Below are positions 52,732-61,541 of a stretch of DNA of 64,000 nucleotides, one piece after another. A program made the position numbers and the translations under genes. The notes under the pieces were generated by a model. It worked only from the letters and a program-made list of their open reading frames with translations. It was not told where the DNA came from and ran no database searches. Position 1 is the stretch's first letter; each line of letters opens with the position of its first letter. Location: assembly GCA_030428945.1 (NCBI GenBank), contig JAUIEC010000011.1, positions 124,001 to 188,000 on the forward strand, given 5' to 3'. This DNA comes from Phycisphaerae bacterium. Its GTDB lineage: Bacteria > Planctomycetota > Phycisphaerae > UBA1845 > Fen-1342.

Positions 52732-53718
52732 ATGATGCTCTATCGACCCGGAAAACTCGGACCACTCGTCGCGATCCTGGCGTGGGCGGTCTGCGCCGCC
52801 GCTTCGGCCGCCCCCGAACTGCTGGTCACCAGCTTCGGCACCGACCGGGTCGGACGCTACGACGTCGACTCCGGCGCCTTCCTCGGCCGGCTGACCGGGC
52901 GCGGGCTTGACGCTCCGCTGGCCACCCGCGTCGGGCCCGACGGAATGATCTACGTCGCCAACGAGGGCACCAGCGAGATCCTCCGCTACGACCCGCAGAC
53001 GCTCACCTTCCAGGATGTCTTCGTGACGGCCGGCGATGGCGGGCTGGACGCCCCGACCGGGATGACCTGGGGCCCGGACGGCGACCTGTACGTGCCGAGC
53101 TTCAACACCAACACGGTGCTGCAGTACGACGGGCAGACTGGCGCGTTCGTCGGCGAGTTCGTCGGATCGAGCGACCTGCTCGGGCCGGACAACGGCACGA
53201 TCTTCGGCCCCGATGGCAACCTGTATGTGCCAAGCTATTTCAACAACCGGGTGCGTCGCTACGACGGCACGACCGGCGCGTTCCTCGACGAGTGGACCGT
53301 CCAGCGTCCGCGCGTGCTGGTCTTCGGGCCGGACAACACCCTGCACGTCACCAGCGAGACCCGCAACACGGTCATCCGCATCAACACCGACACGGGCGAA
53401 CGACTCGAGCGCCTCTTCGAACCCGGCACCGGCGGCGTCGACACGCCGATCGGACTCGCCCGCGGGCCCGACGATCTCTGGTACGTCTCGTCCGCCGGAA
53501 CCGACGCGGTCCTCCGCTACGACGCGGACGGCAACTTCGTCGACACGTTCCTCGACGGCGCCTCCGACGGCCGCATCGATGTTCCGGTCTTCCTGACCTT
53601 CATCCCCGAACCCGCCACCCTGCTGAGCCTGCTGCCCGGCGCCCTCCTGCTGCTGGCCGGCCGCCGCGGCGTGGTGGCCACGCGGTGCGGCGGCGACCCC
53701 CGAAGTTCCCGCGGCTGA
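52732..53718 (+). CDS. PEP-CTERM protein with NHL/Vgb-like beta-propeller
   Basis: 328 residues. The signal peptide ends near residue 27 (CAAASAAP). Residues 30-290 are propeller repeats of about 40 residues, each with a GPDGxLYV-type strand (RVGPDGMIYVANEG, WGPDGDLYVPSF, FGPDGNLYVPSY, FGPDNTLHVTS). The C-terminus has the exosortase sorting signal: IPEPATLLSLLPGALLLLAGRRG, that is PEP, a hydrophobic helix and a basic cluster, with about 15 extra residues after it. It should be processed by the exosortase at 13478 and exposed at the surface. ATG 52732 or 52735 is the start (GGAG just upstream). The ligand is unknown. Confidence 0.9.
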   Translation: MMLYRPGKLGPLVAILAWAVCAAASAAPELLVTSFGTDRVGRYDVDSGAFLGRLTGRGLDAPLATRVGPDGMIYVANEGTSEILRYDPQTLTFQDVFVTAGDGGLDAPTGMTWGPDGDLYVPSFNTNTVLQYDGQTGAFVGEFVGSSDLLGPDNGTIFGPDGNLYVPSYFNNRVRRYDGTTGAFLDEWTVQRPRVLVFGPDNTLHVTSETRNTVIRINTDTGERLERLFEPGTGGVDTPIGLARGPDDLWYVSSAGTDAVLRYDADGNFVDTFLDGASDGRIDVPVFLTFIPEPATLLSLLPGALLLLAGRRGVVATRCGGDPRSSRG

Positions 53719-53834
53719 TGCGGATCGCGGCCGGCCGCGTCGATGACGCACCCCGCCGGCCCGCGAACGGCGTCACGCAAGTGAAGACGCGAAGACGTGA
53801 ACGAGGGAAAGGGTGAAGAGGGAAACCCGCCCGG
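53719..53834 (+). other. Intergenic region with GTGAAG-type repeats
   Basis: After the PEP-CTERM gene stop, a stretch at 53779-53820 contains repeated GTGAAGACGCGAAGACGTGA and GGGAAAGGGTGAAGAGGG motifs in the sense direction. They resemble the GTGAAAA family in looser form. Confidence 0.45.
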
Positions 53835-53835
53835 G

Positions 53836-53884
53836 CGTCGGCCGTTTTCACCCCGGCACGCATTCACCTTTTCAGCGGCGCGGC
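53836..53884 (-). repeat. GTGAAAA-type repeat after the HD-domain gene
   Basis: On the minus strand, immediately after the TAG stop at 53887-53885, reads GCTGAAAAGGTGAATGCG then GGGGTGAAAACG. This closely matches the element at 17630-17672. Confidence 0.6.
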
Positions 53885-54844
53885 CTAGCCGATCAGCGCC
53901 GCCGTCGTTCGATCGTGCACCGTGTTCGCCCGGACGGTCTCATCCAGCGCATCGATCACGTGCGGGCAGTCGAAACTCGGATCGCGCCGCAGGTTCTGCA
54001 GCGCCTGCTCCGGGCTCTCCAGCACTTCGCCGTCGGTCCCGCGCGTCAGGCGGTCGAACTGTCGCGCCACCCGGATGATCTGCGCGCCGGTCGGGATCGG
54101 CGTGTGATGCGTCGACGTCCCCTCCAGCACGTCGGCCACCGCATCGTCCTGGCTGACCAGCAGCGGCAAGGCCCCTTCCAGAACCTCACCCAGCGAGAAC
54201 ACCAGGTCCGACCCCATGAACGTGTATCCCTGCAGACGCGGATCACCCTCCAGCGATCCGACCGCCCGCGAAATCACCTTCGTCGAAATCTCCAGGTTCG
54301 CCAGGTCCTGCAGCAAAGCCGCCACCCGCACGTGGTCGACGTCCTTGGCCGGCAGCCCCATCTGCTCGGCCACCTGCGTGCTCAACTCCGCCACCCGCCC
54401 CGTCCGCGTGTCCAGCCCGGGATGATTGCCCCGGACATACGTCGACAGCACCTCGGCCACACCGACGTAGGCCCGCTGCAGTTCCTGCAGGTTCTCGGCC
54501 CGCTCGTCGCACAGCGTGCCCGTCAGGATCGCCGCCAGCCCCAGCACGCTCGACCAGACCGCCAGCACCAGCGTCGTGATCACCGGATCGGTCAGCCCCA
54601 GCGATGCCGCCGAGGCCGGCAGCAGGAACGTCGCGATCGTCACGCACACGGCACTGAACAGCGCCAGCACCCCCGAACTGAAACGGCCGCTGTAGTACCC
54701 CGACAGCACGATCGGCAGAAAGAACAGGTGCAGCGTCACCACCCGGAAGGGCCCCATCGCGAAGTACAACGCGGCCATCGCGCCGGTCACCAGGATCAGC
54801 ATCAGCTCGAATACGTTGCGTCGGTTCTTCAGACTGAAGTCCAT
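53885..54844 (-). CDS. Membrane protein with degenerate HD-GYP domain
   Basis: 319 residues. Residues 1-125 hold four or five membrane helices (LMLILVTGAMAALYFAMG, VLALFSAVCVTIATFLLPA, VITTLVLAVWSSVLGLAAIL). The rest aligns with the HD-GYP fold (AEVLSTYVRGNHPGLDTRTGRVAELSTQVAEQMGL, then VAALLQDLANLEIS) but the HD dyad is QD and the HHE...GYP motif is absent. Phosphodiesterase activity is therefore unlikely; it may be a regulatory or binding-only partner. ATG 54844 has GAGGA seven bases upstream. It lies 13 bases after the intact HD-GYP gene, so the two are co-transcribed. Confidence 0.82.
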   Translation of the reverse strand: MDFSLKNRRNVFELMLILVTGAMAALYFAMGPFRVVTLHLFFLPIVLSGYYSGRFSSGVLALFSAVCVTIATFLLPASAASLGLTDPVITTLVLAVWSSVLGLAAILTGTLCDERAENLQELQRAYVGVAEVLSTYVRGNHPGLDTRTGRVAELSTQVAEQMGLPAKDVDHVRVAALLQDLANLEISTKVISRAVGSLEGDPRLQGYTFMGSDLVFSLGEVLEGALPLLVSQDDAVADVLEGTSTHHTPIPTGAQIIRVARQFDRLTRGTDGEVLESPEQALQNLRRDPSFDCPHVIDALDETVRANTVHDRTTAALIG

Positions 54845-54857
54845 CGTGCGTCCTCGT

Positions 54858-56333
54858 TCAGATCCCGGCCGGCGTTCGCGCCGCCGCCTGGTCACGCTCG
54901 TCCTTCTCCCGGCCCGCGGCCGGACACGCCTGCCCACCCTGCCCGGCCTCGGCCGCCGCGTGGCGGGCCTCCTCCGCAGCGTAGGAGTCCTTCACTTCGG
55001 CGAACTTGCGGTGAATCGCCTCGAACACATCCACCAGGCGCGGGTCGAAGCGCGTCCCGCGTCCCTCGCGAATGATCCGGACGCAGCGCTCGTGCGCGTA
55101 GGCGCCCTTGTAGTCACGGCGGGCCGAGAGCGCGTCGTAGACATCCGCGATCGACGTGATCCGGGCCGACAGCGGGATCTGTTCCTCGCGCAGCCCGCGC
55201 GGATACCCGCGCCCGTCCCAGCGTTCGTGATGAGCCGCCGCGATCTCGCGCGCCATCCGCAGGAACGATGAATCGCCCACCCGGTTGGCGATCTTCCCGA
55301 GGCACTCGTCCGCGATCATCGCGTGCTTCTGCATGATCGCGTACTCCCCTTCCGTCAGCGGCCCCGGCTTGCTCAGGATCGCGTCGCAGATCCCGACCTT
55401 GCCGATGTCGTGCAGCACCGAACTCGGCCCGATCAGCCGCACGAAACCCGGCGAAATCTCGCCCGCGAAATCCGGATGCTCGCGGGCCGCCTCGGCCAGG
55501 ATCGTCACGTAGGCCGTGATCCGCTCGAGGTGGTAGCCGGTCTGCGGGTCGCGCGACTCCGCCAGCTTCGCCAGCGCGAAGATGATCCCGTCCCGCGTCC
55601 GTACCAGTTGCTGCGTATGCTTCAGCACCTCCGAGGTGTTCTCACCCCGCTCCCGCTCAATCGACGCGAAGTACGGCCCCCACGTCAGCACCGACGCCAG
55701 GAACAGCATCCCCGTCACCAGCGCGACAATGCAGACACCCTGCAGCAGCATGCCCGGCACCGAAACGCCCGACACCGCCAGGTTCACCTCGCGCACCAGC
55801 AACGCCCGACCCTTCCCGTCCGACAACGGCCACGAGATCGCGAACAGGCCACGCCCGTCCTCGACCCGTTGCGCCACCTGCCCCGCCAGTTGAAAACGAT
55901 CGTCATCGCCCAGCGACACCCACGGCCCCTTCGCGAGGGCCGCCAGCCCACGCTCGGCAACCACCCCCGCCTGCCCGCACGCGCTCGCGGGCCGCCCGTC
56001 CGCCGCGATCGTCAGCACCTGCCAGCCCGCCGGCAACGCCTCGCAGAACCGCGCCCCGATGTCCTCGGGAGCCAGCGTCGTCGACCCCGCCGGACACTCG
56101 ACGGCCGCCAGCGCCGCGACGATCTCGCTCTCCGTCAGCGCTGCCGTCTGAAGAACCGCCCCACCCCGGACCTGCTGCTGCACCCCCGCTCCGAACACCA
56201 GCAGCGCCAGCCCGATGCAGACCGCCTGCAGCGCCGCCATCAGACCCAGCCACGTCCCGATTCGCACCGGTCCGCTCTCGGACCGGCCACCGGGGACCGC
56301 TCGGCTCGAGCCTGTCGGTTGATAGCGCGGCAA
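54858..56333 (-). CDS. Membrane sensor HD-GYP cyclic di-GMP phosphodiesterase
   Basis: 491 residues. One membrane helix near residues 25-50, an extracytoplasmic sensor domain, a second helix near 195-220, then a coiled linker and an HD-GYP domain (about 255-440). Catalytic motifs are intact: HDIGKVGI, HAMIADE, HHERWDGRGYP, and DVYDALSARRDYK. It should hydrolyse cyclic di-GMP. The C-terminus is a charged Ala/Glu-rich tail. Start choice is uncertain: TTG 56333 has GGGAGA seven bases upstream, but GTG 56267 directly precedes the first helix and is also plausible. It is followed by the degenerate HD gene. Confidence 0.9.
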   Translation of the reverse strand: MPRYQPTGSSRAVPGGRSESGPVRIGTWLGLMAALQAVCIGLALLVFGAGVQQQVRGGAVLQTAALTESEIVAALAAVECPAGSTTLAPEDIGARFCEALPAGWQVLTIAADGRPASACGQAGVVAERGLAALAKGPWVSLGDDDRFQLAGQVAQRVEDGRGLFAISWPLSDGKGRALLVREVNLAVSGVSVPGMLLQGVCIVALVTGMLFLASVLTWGPYFASIERERGENTSEVLKHTQQLVRTRDGIIFALAKLAESRDPQTGYHLERITAYVTILAEAAREHPDFAGEISPGFVRLIGPSSVLHDIGKVGICDAILSKPGPLTEGEYAIMQKHAMIADECLGKIANRVGDSSFLRMAREIAAAHHERWDGRGYPRGLREEQIPLSARITSIADVYDALSARRDYKGAYAHERCVRIIREGRGTRFDPRLVDVFEAIHRKFAEVKDSYAAEEARHAAAEAGQGGQACPAAGREKDERDQAAARTPAGI

Positions 56334-56735
56334 GACCCTGTCTCCCACAACGAGAACCCGCACAACCCGCGCCCGAGGCACGCGTTGCGGCCTTGTGGTA
56401 TCGGCTCACCGTCTTCCGTACTTCGCGTGATAACGAAGCGCAGATCCTGCGGCCCGCGAAACCGCCCCACGCCCGCACAACCGGCCCGGCCCGGCCTCCA
56501 CCCACCCGGCCGGCCGCAGCCGACCGTCCGAGAACCCCGCGGAACGGCTTCTGGATACGCTTCGGAAAACAAACAGCAATCGGTGTGTGAGACTAAGGAA
56601 AAACGCAACACAAACCTACAGACGCGGCCGCTGGCAGACTTGTTGGTTTGCTTCGCAGGGGCGCCCCCGAGAACCGCGCCGCGTCACCGCGAACGCGACC
56701 CGGACCGGCCGGAAGAGCGCGCGCCGCAGTCTCTT
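56334..56735. other. Intergenic region, no gene seen
   Basis: About 400 bases between the HD-GYP gene and the end of the SDR gene, both on the minus strand. A less GC-rich stretch at 56555-56640 might carry a promoter (minus-strand TTGCTG at about 56580), but no convincing -10 follows. A single ACTTGTTGG/TTTGCTT patch at 56638-56655 resembles a decayed octamer unit. Confidence 0.35.
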
Positions 56736-57515
56736 TCAGCGCGGAACCGCCGCCGAGCCAGCCAGCAGACCGCCGTCGATCGTGAACTCCGCACCGGTCA
56801 CGTAGCCCGCTTCGTCCGAGGCCAGCAGCACCGCGACGGCGGCCACCTCCTCCGGCGTCCCGAACCGCTTCTGCGGCGTTTCGGCCACCAGCGCTTCCAT
56901 CCGCGCCGGCCGGTCGGGACCGTCCCCCAGCAGCGGCTCCCACATCGGCGTCAGGATCGCACCCGGGTGGATCGAGTTGCAGCGAATGTCCCACCCCTGC
57001 ATCGCGCAGTACAACGCCACCGTCTTGGTATGATTCCGCACGGCCGCCTTGCTCGAAGCGTACGCGGCCGCCCCCGGAATGCCGACCATTCCCGAGCGCG
57101 ACGAAATGTTGATGATCGCCCCCGCCTTCCGTGCCTTCATCGCCCCGATGGCGTACCGGCAGCCCAGGAACGTCCCGTCCAGGTTGACCGCGTGCACCGC
57201 CCGCCAGGACGCCAGCGAAGCCCCCTCGGGATCGTGCGGCCCGGCCCCCTCCTCGAACCCCGTGATCCCCGCGTTGTTGACCAGCACGTCCACGGCCGGG
57301 AATTCCGCCGCGGCCGCCGCCCAGTCCTCTTCGCACGCCACGTCCAGTTTCAGGAAGGCACTGCCCAGGTCGGCGGCCGTCCGCCGCCCGCGGCTGACGT
57401 CGATGTCGGTGATGATGACCTCGCCGCCTTCGCGAACGAATGCCCGCGCGATCGCCGCTCCGATCCCCCGCGCCGCGCCGGTGACCAGGCACCGCTTCCC
57501 CGCCAGACGTGCCAT
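56736..57515 (-). CDS. Short-chain dehydrogenase/reductase
   Basis: 259 residues, classical SDR. NAD(P)-binding [10 protein letters not shown] near residue 12, DVLVNNAG near 79, INISS with the catalytic Ser, and YASSKAA with Tyr and Lys are all present. A cofactor-selecting Asp in ITDID suggests NAD(H). The C-terminal [16 protein letters not shown] is typical of FabG-like and glucose dehydrogenase-like members; the substrate cannot be told from sequence. ATG 57515 has AAGGAG seven bases upstream. It is a single gene with no metabolic neighbours. Confidence 0.9.
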   Translation of the reverse strand: MARLAGKRCLVTGAARGIGAAIARAFVREGGEVIITDIDVSRGRRTAADLGSAFLKLDVACEEDWAAAAAEFPAVDVLVNNAGITGFEEGAGPHDPEGASLASWRAVHAVNLDGTFLGCRYAIGAMKARKAGAIINISSRSGMVGIPGAAAYASSKAAVRNHTKTVALYCAMQGWDIRCNSIHPGAILTPMWEPLLGDGPDRPARMEALVAETPQKRFGTPEEVAAVAVLLASDEAGYVTGAEFTIDGGLLAGSAAVPR

Positions 57516-57959
57516 CAACAGACTCCTTCGCAGCCGCCGGCCGGGCTTCCCCGACGCTCGCTTCCTACAGTTTCCACCGAACGCGAATGTTGCCTTGCCG
57601 CCCGGTTGTGCGCCTCTTGTTGTCTATGAATTCCCGGGCATCCGCATCAGCATCCGCGTCCGCATCGAACCCCGTGCATCCGCCCGACACCGCCGCCCCC
57701 GACCCGCCCGGCGGCCGCGGCCCGCGGATCGCCGCTGACCGGCAGCGACGCGCCGAGCGCCTTCCGGCCTTCAACTCTACCGTTACCCCCGAGAGCCGCA
57801 ACAGGCGTGGAACAGGGCTCCGCTCCCTCGCGCCCCGGTTCGCTCCGGAAGCCGCCGGTCCGATTTCGCCGCCCGTTTATAACTCCACGGTGCTGGTCGA
57901 GCCCGGCGTTTTCGCGATGATGCACCTCTCGCGCACGGCGCGACCGAAGGAGAGACGGC
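57516..57959. other. Divergent intergenic region with GCATCCGC repeats
   Basis: About 440 bases between the SDR gene and the ABC exporter. It contains a run of GCATCCGC/GCATCAGC-type hexamer-based repeats at 57639-57680. No open frame here has a credible ribosome site. The promoter for the exporter should lie near the right end, but no clear box pair was found. Confidence 0.4.
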
Positions 57960-58877
57960 ATGGTGTTACGGGTGTCCGACGCCCACAAGTCCTACGGCGG
58001 CACGCCCGCCCTGCAGGGCGCGTCCTGGAGCGTCCAGCGCGGCGAGTGGCTCGCCCTGCTCGGACCGAACGGCGCCGGGAAGACCACCAGCGTCCGCGCC
58101 GTCGCCGGCCGCGTTCGACTCGACCGCGGATCCGTCGAACTGCTCGGCCGGGACCTGCAGGGCCCCGGTGCGGCCGACGCCCGCCGGAAGCTCGGCGTCG
58201 TCCCCCAGAACCTGGCCGTCTACCCCGACCTGACCGCCCGCGAGAACCTGCTCGCCTTCGGACAGCACAACGGCCTGACCGGCCGGCCACTGCATACCCG
58301 CGTCGACTGGGCGCTCGAATGGACCGGCCTGGCCGACCGGGCCGGCGAACTGGTCCAGGGCTACAGCGGCGGCATGCAGCGGCGCCTGAACCTCGCCTGC
58401 GGCGTCCTGCACGAGCCCGAAGTGATCCTGCTCGACGAACCAACCGTCGGCGTCGATCCCCAGAGCCGCGAACGGATCTGGGAGATGCTCGCCGGACTGC
58501 AGCGCGACGGGGCCTCCCTCGTGCTGACCACGCATCAACTCGACGAAGCCCAGAGCGTCTGCGATCGCATCGTCATCATCGACCACGGCCGCGACATCGC
58601 CAGCGGCACCCTCGCCGAACTGATCCGCGACACCGTCGGCCCGGCCCGCACCGTCCGCCTGACGCTCGACCGGCCACCGGACGATCCCGACCGCCTGGCC
58701 GGCGTGACCTGTGAGGGACGAACCGTGCACAGCACGCTCGACAACGTCGCCGACGAACTCCAGGACCTGCTCGCCCGCGTGGCCGCCAGCGGCGCGACGG
58801 TCGCCGACCTGCACGTCGAGGCCCCGACCCTGCACGCGGTCTTTCTGCACCTGACCGGAAGGGAGCTGCGCGAATGA
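57960..58877 (+). CDS. ABC transporter ATP-binding protein
   Basis: 305 residues. Walker [10 protein letters not shown] (about residue 35), Q-loop VVPQNLAVY, signature [12 protein letters not shown], Walker [13 protein letters not shown] and switch TTHQLDE are all intact. The C-terminal 90 residues form the extra domain of DrrA/CcmA-like exporter ATPases. ATG 57960 has AAGGAG seven bases upstream. The stop overlaps the permease start, so the two form one exporter. Substrates of this type range from drugs to lipids or polysaccharides; none is indicated here. Confidence 0.95.
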   Translation: MVLRVSDAHKSYGGTPALQGASWSVQRGEWLALLGPNGAGKTTSVRAVAGRVRLDRGSVELLGRDLQGPGAADARRKLGVVPQNLAVYPDLTARENLLAFGQHNGLTGRPLHTRVDWALEWTGLADRAGELVQGYSGGMQRRLNLACGVLHEPEVILLDEPTVGVDPQSRERIWEMLAGLQRDGASLVLTTHQLDEAQSVCDRIVIIDHGRDIASGTLAELIRDTVGPARTVRLTLDRPPDDPDRLAGVTCEGRTVHSTLDNVADELQDLLARVAASGATVADLHVEAPTLHAVFLHLTGRELRE

Positions 58878-60238
58878 TGCGGACGATCCTGTGGGTCAAC
58901 TGGCTGCGACTGAAGCGCGATCGCGTCGCGCTCGGACTGACATTCGTGCTGCCGATCATCTTCTTCTCGATCTTCGCGATGATCTTCGGCGGCATGGGCC
59001 GCGGGGGAGGCAGCGGTCCCGGACCCGCCCGCCGCACGCGGGTCGCGGTCGTCGACGAGGACCGCACCGACATCAGCCGCCGCATGATCCAGGCACTCGC
59101 CGCCCAGGAGTCCCTCGAGATCCGCACCCGCGCCCTGCAGATCGAGGGACAGCCCCCGGCCGAACCCTACACCGTTGAAGAGGCCCGCCAACTCGTCCGC
59201 ACCCAGACCCGCTACCCGGTCGCGGTCGTCATCCCCGAAGGCTTCGGCGACTCGTTCGCCAACTTCGCCGCGCCGGGCGAGCCGATCACACTGCTCTACG
59301 ACACCGCCAATCCGATCGCCTACCAGATGGTGGCCGGCCTGCTGCAGGCCGCCGCCATGCAGGCCGCCCCCGACATCCTGCTCGAACGCGGCGTCGGCAC
59401 CCTCGAAGCGTTCGGCGGACTGCTGACCGACGCCCAGAAAGGCGTCATCGACCGGCTCAAGACCATGCTCGTGCCAACCCCCGGAACCAACGGCCCCGAC
59501 GGCAATGGCGACGACGAGAGCATCTTCGGCGGCGTGACCGGCCTGGTGCGGGTCGACACGGTCGACGTCCGCGCCGACGAAGCCGGCGGAGACGAGCAGG
59601 GTCCCCAGCGGAGCCTGGTGGCCTATTACGCGGCCGGGATCGGCGTGATGTTCCTGCTGTTCTCGATGACCGGTGCGGGCGGGTCGCTGCTGGACGAGGA
59701 GGAGCGCGGAACGCTGGACCGCGTGCTGTCGTCGGACATCTCGATGACCCGACTGCTGCTCGGCAACTGGATCTTCTTCGCCGTCGTCGGCATGCTGCAG
59801 ATCGGCATCATGTTCGTCTGGGGGGCGGCCGTCTTCGGCCTGGCACTCTGGCAACCGAACCAGTTGAGCGGCAGCATTCTGATGACCGTCGTCACGGCCC
59901 TGTCCGCCTCCGCCTTCGGCATCGTACTGGCGACACTGTGCACCAGCCGCGCCCAACTGGGCGGCCTCTCGACGATCATCATCCTGATCATGTCCGCCCT
60001 CGGCGGCAGCATGGTGCCACGGTTCGTCATGCCGGCCTTCATGGACACGACCGCCAGGTTCACCTTCAACGGCTGGGCGCTGGACGGCTACCTGAAGGTC
60101 TTCTGGTACAACGACCCCGACGCGGGCGTGCTCCGCTCCCTGGCCGCCCTGGCCCCCGAAGTCGGCGTGCTGCTGGCCATGACAGTCGTCTTCCTGCTCG
60201 CCGCCCGAGCCTTCGCCCGCCGCTGGGAAACAGCCTGA
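58874..60238 (+). CDS. ABC-2 type exporter permease
   Basis: 454 residues with one N-terminal helix (about 18-40), a large extracytoplasmic loop (about 45-245) and five or six C-terminal helices (AYYAAGIGVMFLLFSM, FFAVVGMLQIGIMFVWG, LGGLSTIIILIMSALGGSM, VGVLLAMTVVFLLA). This is the YhhJ/CcmB-like ABC-2 layout. The ATG overlaps the ATPase stop by four bases. A conserved EEERGTLDR motif before the second helix supports the family. It forms the channel for the adjacent ATPase; the substrate is unknown. Confidence 0.93.
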   Translation: MMRTILWVNWLRLKRDRVALGLTFVLPIIFFSIFAMIFGGMGRGGGSGPGPARRTRVAVVDEDRTDISRRMIQALAAQESLEIRTRALQIEGQPPAEPYTVEEARQLVRTQTRYPVAVVIPEGFGDSFANFAAPGEPITLLYDTANPIAYQMVAGLLQAAAMQAAPDILLERGVGTLEAFGGLLTDAQKGVIDRLKTMLVPTPGTNGPDGNGDDESIFGGVTGLVRVDTVDVRADEAGGDEQGPQRSLVAYYAAGIGVMFLLFSMTGAGGSLLDEEERGTLDRVLSSDISMTRLLLGNWIFFAVVGMLQIGIMFVWGAAVFGLALWQPNQLSGSILMTVVTALSASAFGIVLATLCTSRAQLGGLSTIIILIMSALGGSMVPRFVMPAFMDTTARFTFNGWALDGYLKVFWYNDPDAGVLRSLAALAPEVGVLLAMTVVFLLAARAFARRWETA

Positions 60239-60280
60239 GCGCCCGGAGGCCCGCCGGCCCGGCCGGATCTCGCCGTCGTG

Positions 60281-60317
60281 CTTGCTTGCTGATTTGCTGA
60301 CTTGCTGACTTGCTTAC
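60281..60317 (-). repeat. Octamer array containing the Rieske gene stop
   Basis: On the minus strand the gene ends at TAA within CAGTAAGC, followed by GCAAGTCA, GCAAGTCA, GCAAATCA and GCAAGCAAGC. The stop codon is part of the first unit. Confidence 0.85.
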
Positions 60318-61411
60318 TGGATTCCAGCCAGCATCTGCCGATGCAGCAGCCGATGGAACAGGTGTTCGCCGGCCTCGCGGCGGACGGACAGGCGGCCGGT
60401 CTCGTAGGCTCGGCTGTGCAGGCCGCGCTGCACGCTCTCGCAGACGCCGATGTCTTCTTCCTGCACGCGGTTGGCAATCGCCACGCTGCGGGCGTTGTGA
60501 TCCGCGTCGCTGTCCGGCGCGAAGTAGAAATCAAACACCACCCGGCAGCGATCGATCCCCAGCGGCACCACCAGGTTCGTGTCCAGGTAGCCCTCGTACC
60601 AGTTCAGCATCAGGTTCGGATACAGCCAGTAGTAGAACGCCATGTCGCCGCCCCGCACCGCGGCCGTCTCGTCCTCGCCCCCGGACGTGTCCATCGGACT
60701 GGACTGCAGGCAGTACGTCTCGAAGTTCTCGATCCGGTACTGCCGGTAGTCCAGCACGCTGCCGAGCCCCTCGTGAATGTGCGGCACGTGGTACCCGCCG
60801 TCCAGGTAGTTGTCGACGAACACCTTCCAGTTGCAGGCCAGCTCATACTCCCGCCGGGCAAAGAACCGCAGGCCGCCGACGCCCCGCGCGGCCACGTGGG
60901 CCGCCATCCCGCCCAGGTGCGACAGCAACCCCGGCGCGGCCGGATCAAGATTGACGAAGACGAACTGTTCCCAGGTCTCGGTCCGCACCGGCAGCAGGCC
61001 GTTGTCGGCGGCCGCGAAGTCCTCGACCTCTTTGAACTCCGGCGCCGCCCGCAGGCCGCCGTCCAGGTCGTAGGTCCAGCCGTGGTACGGACACCGCAAC
61101 CGCTGCGCGCAGCCCTCAGGCTCGGTCATCACCGCGGCCGCGTGATGCCGGCAGACGTTGAAGAAGCCGCGAATGACATCGTCCGTCCCGCGAACGATGA
61201 CGAGCGGTTCGCCGGCGACATCGACGGTGACGTAGGCCCCGGGTCGCGCAAGCTGATCCAGGCGGGCGACCAGTTGCCAGGTCCCCCCCAGCACCACCCG
61301 CCGTTCGAGCGCCTCGAACGCCGGATCGGTATACCAGCCGCTCGGAATCGTCTCGGCCCGGGCCAGCGGGCGATCGGGATCATACGCAGTAATCAGGTCT
61401 CGCAGCGACAC
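60314..61411 (-). CDS. Rieske non-haem iron oxygenase, alpha subunit type
   Basis: 365 residues. The Rieske [2Fe-2S] cluster ligands are CRHH and CPYHGW, with 17 residues between His and the second Cys. The mononuclear iron site is visible as DNYLDGGYHVPHIH (Asp, His, His) near residue 188. This layout is that of ring-hydroxylating or amine/choline monooxygenase-type enzymes, which need a separate reductase. None is adjacent. GTG 61411 was chosen as the start because the conserved N-terminal region begins there; GTG at 61435 is possible. The stop lies in an octamer repeat. Substrate unknown. Confidence 0.9.
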   Translation of the reverse strand: MSLRDLITAYDPDRPLARAETIPSGWYTDPAFEALERRVVLGGTWQLVARLDQLARPGAYVTVDVAGEPLVIVRGTDDVIRGFFNVCRHHAAAVMTEPEGCAQRLRCPYHGWTYDLDGGLRAAPEFKEVEDFAAADNGLLPVRTETWEQFVFVNLDPAAPGLLSHLGGMAAHVAARGVGGLRFFARREYELACNWKVFVDNYLDGGYHVPHIHEGLGSVLDYRQYRIENFETYCLQSSPMDTSGGEDETAAVRGGDMAFYYWLYPNLMLNWYEGYLDTNLVVPLGIDRCRVVFDFYFAPDSDADHNARSVAIANRVQEEDIGVCESVQRGLHSRAYETGRLSVRREAGEHLFHRLLHRQMLAGIQ

Positions 61412-61460
61412 GGCAGTCTCGCAGAACAGGCTCACCCGGAGTATGGGCAGGACCGCGGAA

Positions 61461-61496
61461 GGGAGCAAGGGAGCCAGGGAGCGAGGGAGCGAGGAT
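61461..61496. repeat. GGGAGCNA octamer repeat
   Basis: Plus strand reads GGGAGCAA, GGGAGCCA, GGGAGCGA, GGGAGCGA, an 8-base period. A related block at 63770-63810 shares the order GGGAGCCAGGGAGCGAGGG. Confidence 0.7.
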
Positions 61497-61510
61497 TCAG
61501 GCAGCTACGT

Positions 61511-61541
61511 TCTTGCTCACTTGCTTACTTGGCTCACTCCT
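61511..61541 (-). repeat. Octamer array containing the TolC-like gene stop
   Basis: Minus strand reads GAGTGAGC, CAAGTAAGC, AAGTGAGC, AAGAACG. The TolC-like gene's TGA (61536-61534) lies in the first unit. Confidence 0.8.

Noticed and set aside
57509-58714. 401-residue plus-strand frame over the ABC ATPase
   Set aside because: Low complexity Arg/Pro-rich product in another frame of the ATPase gene, with no ribosome site.
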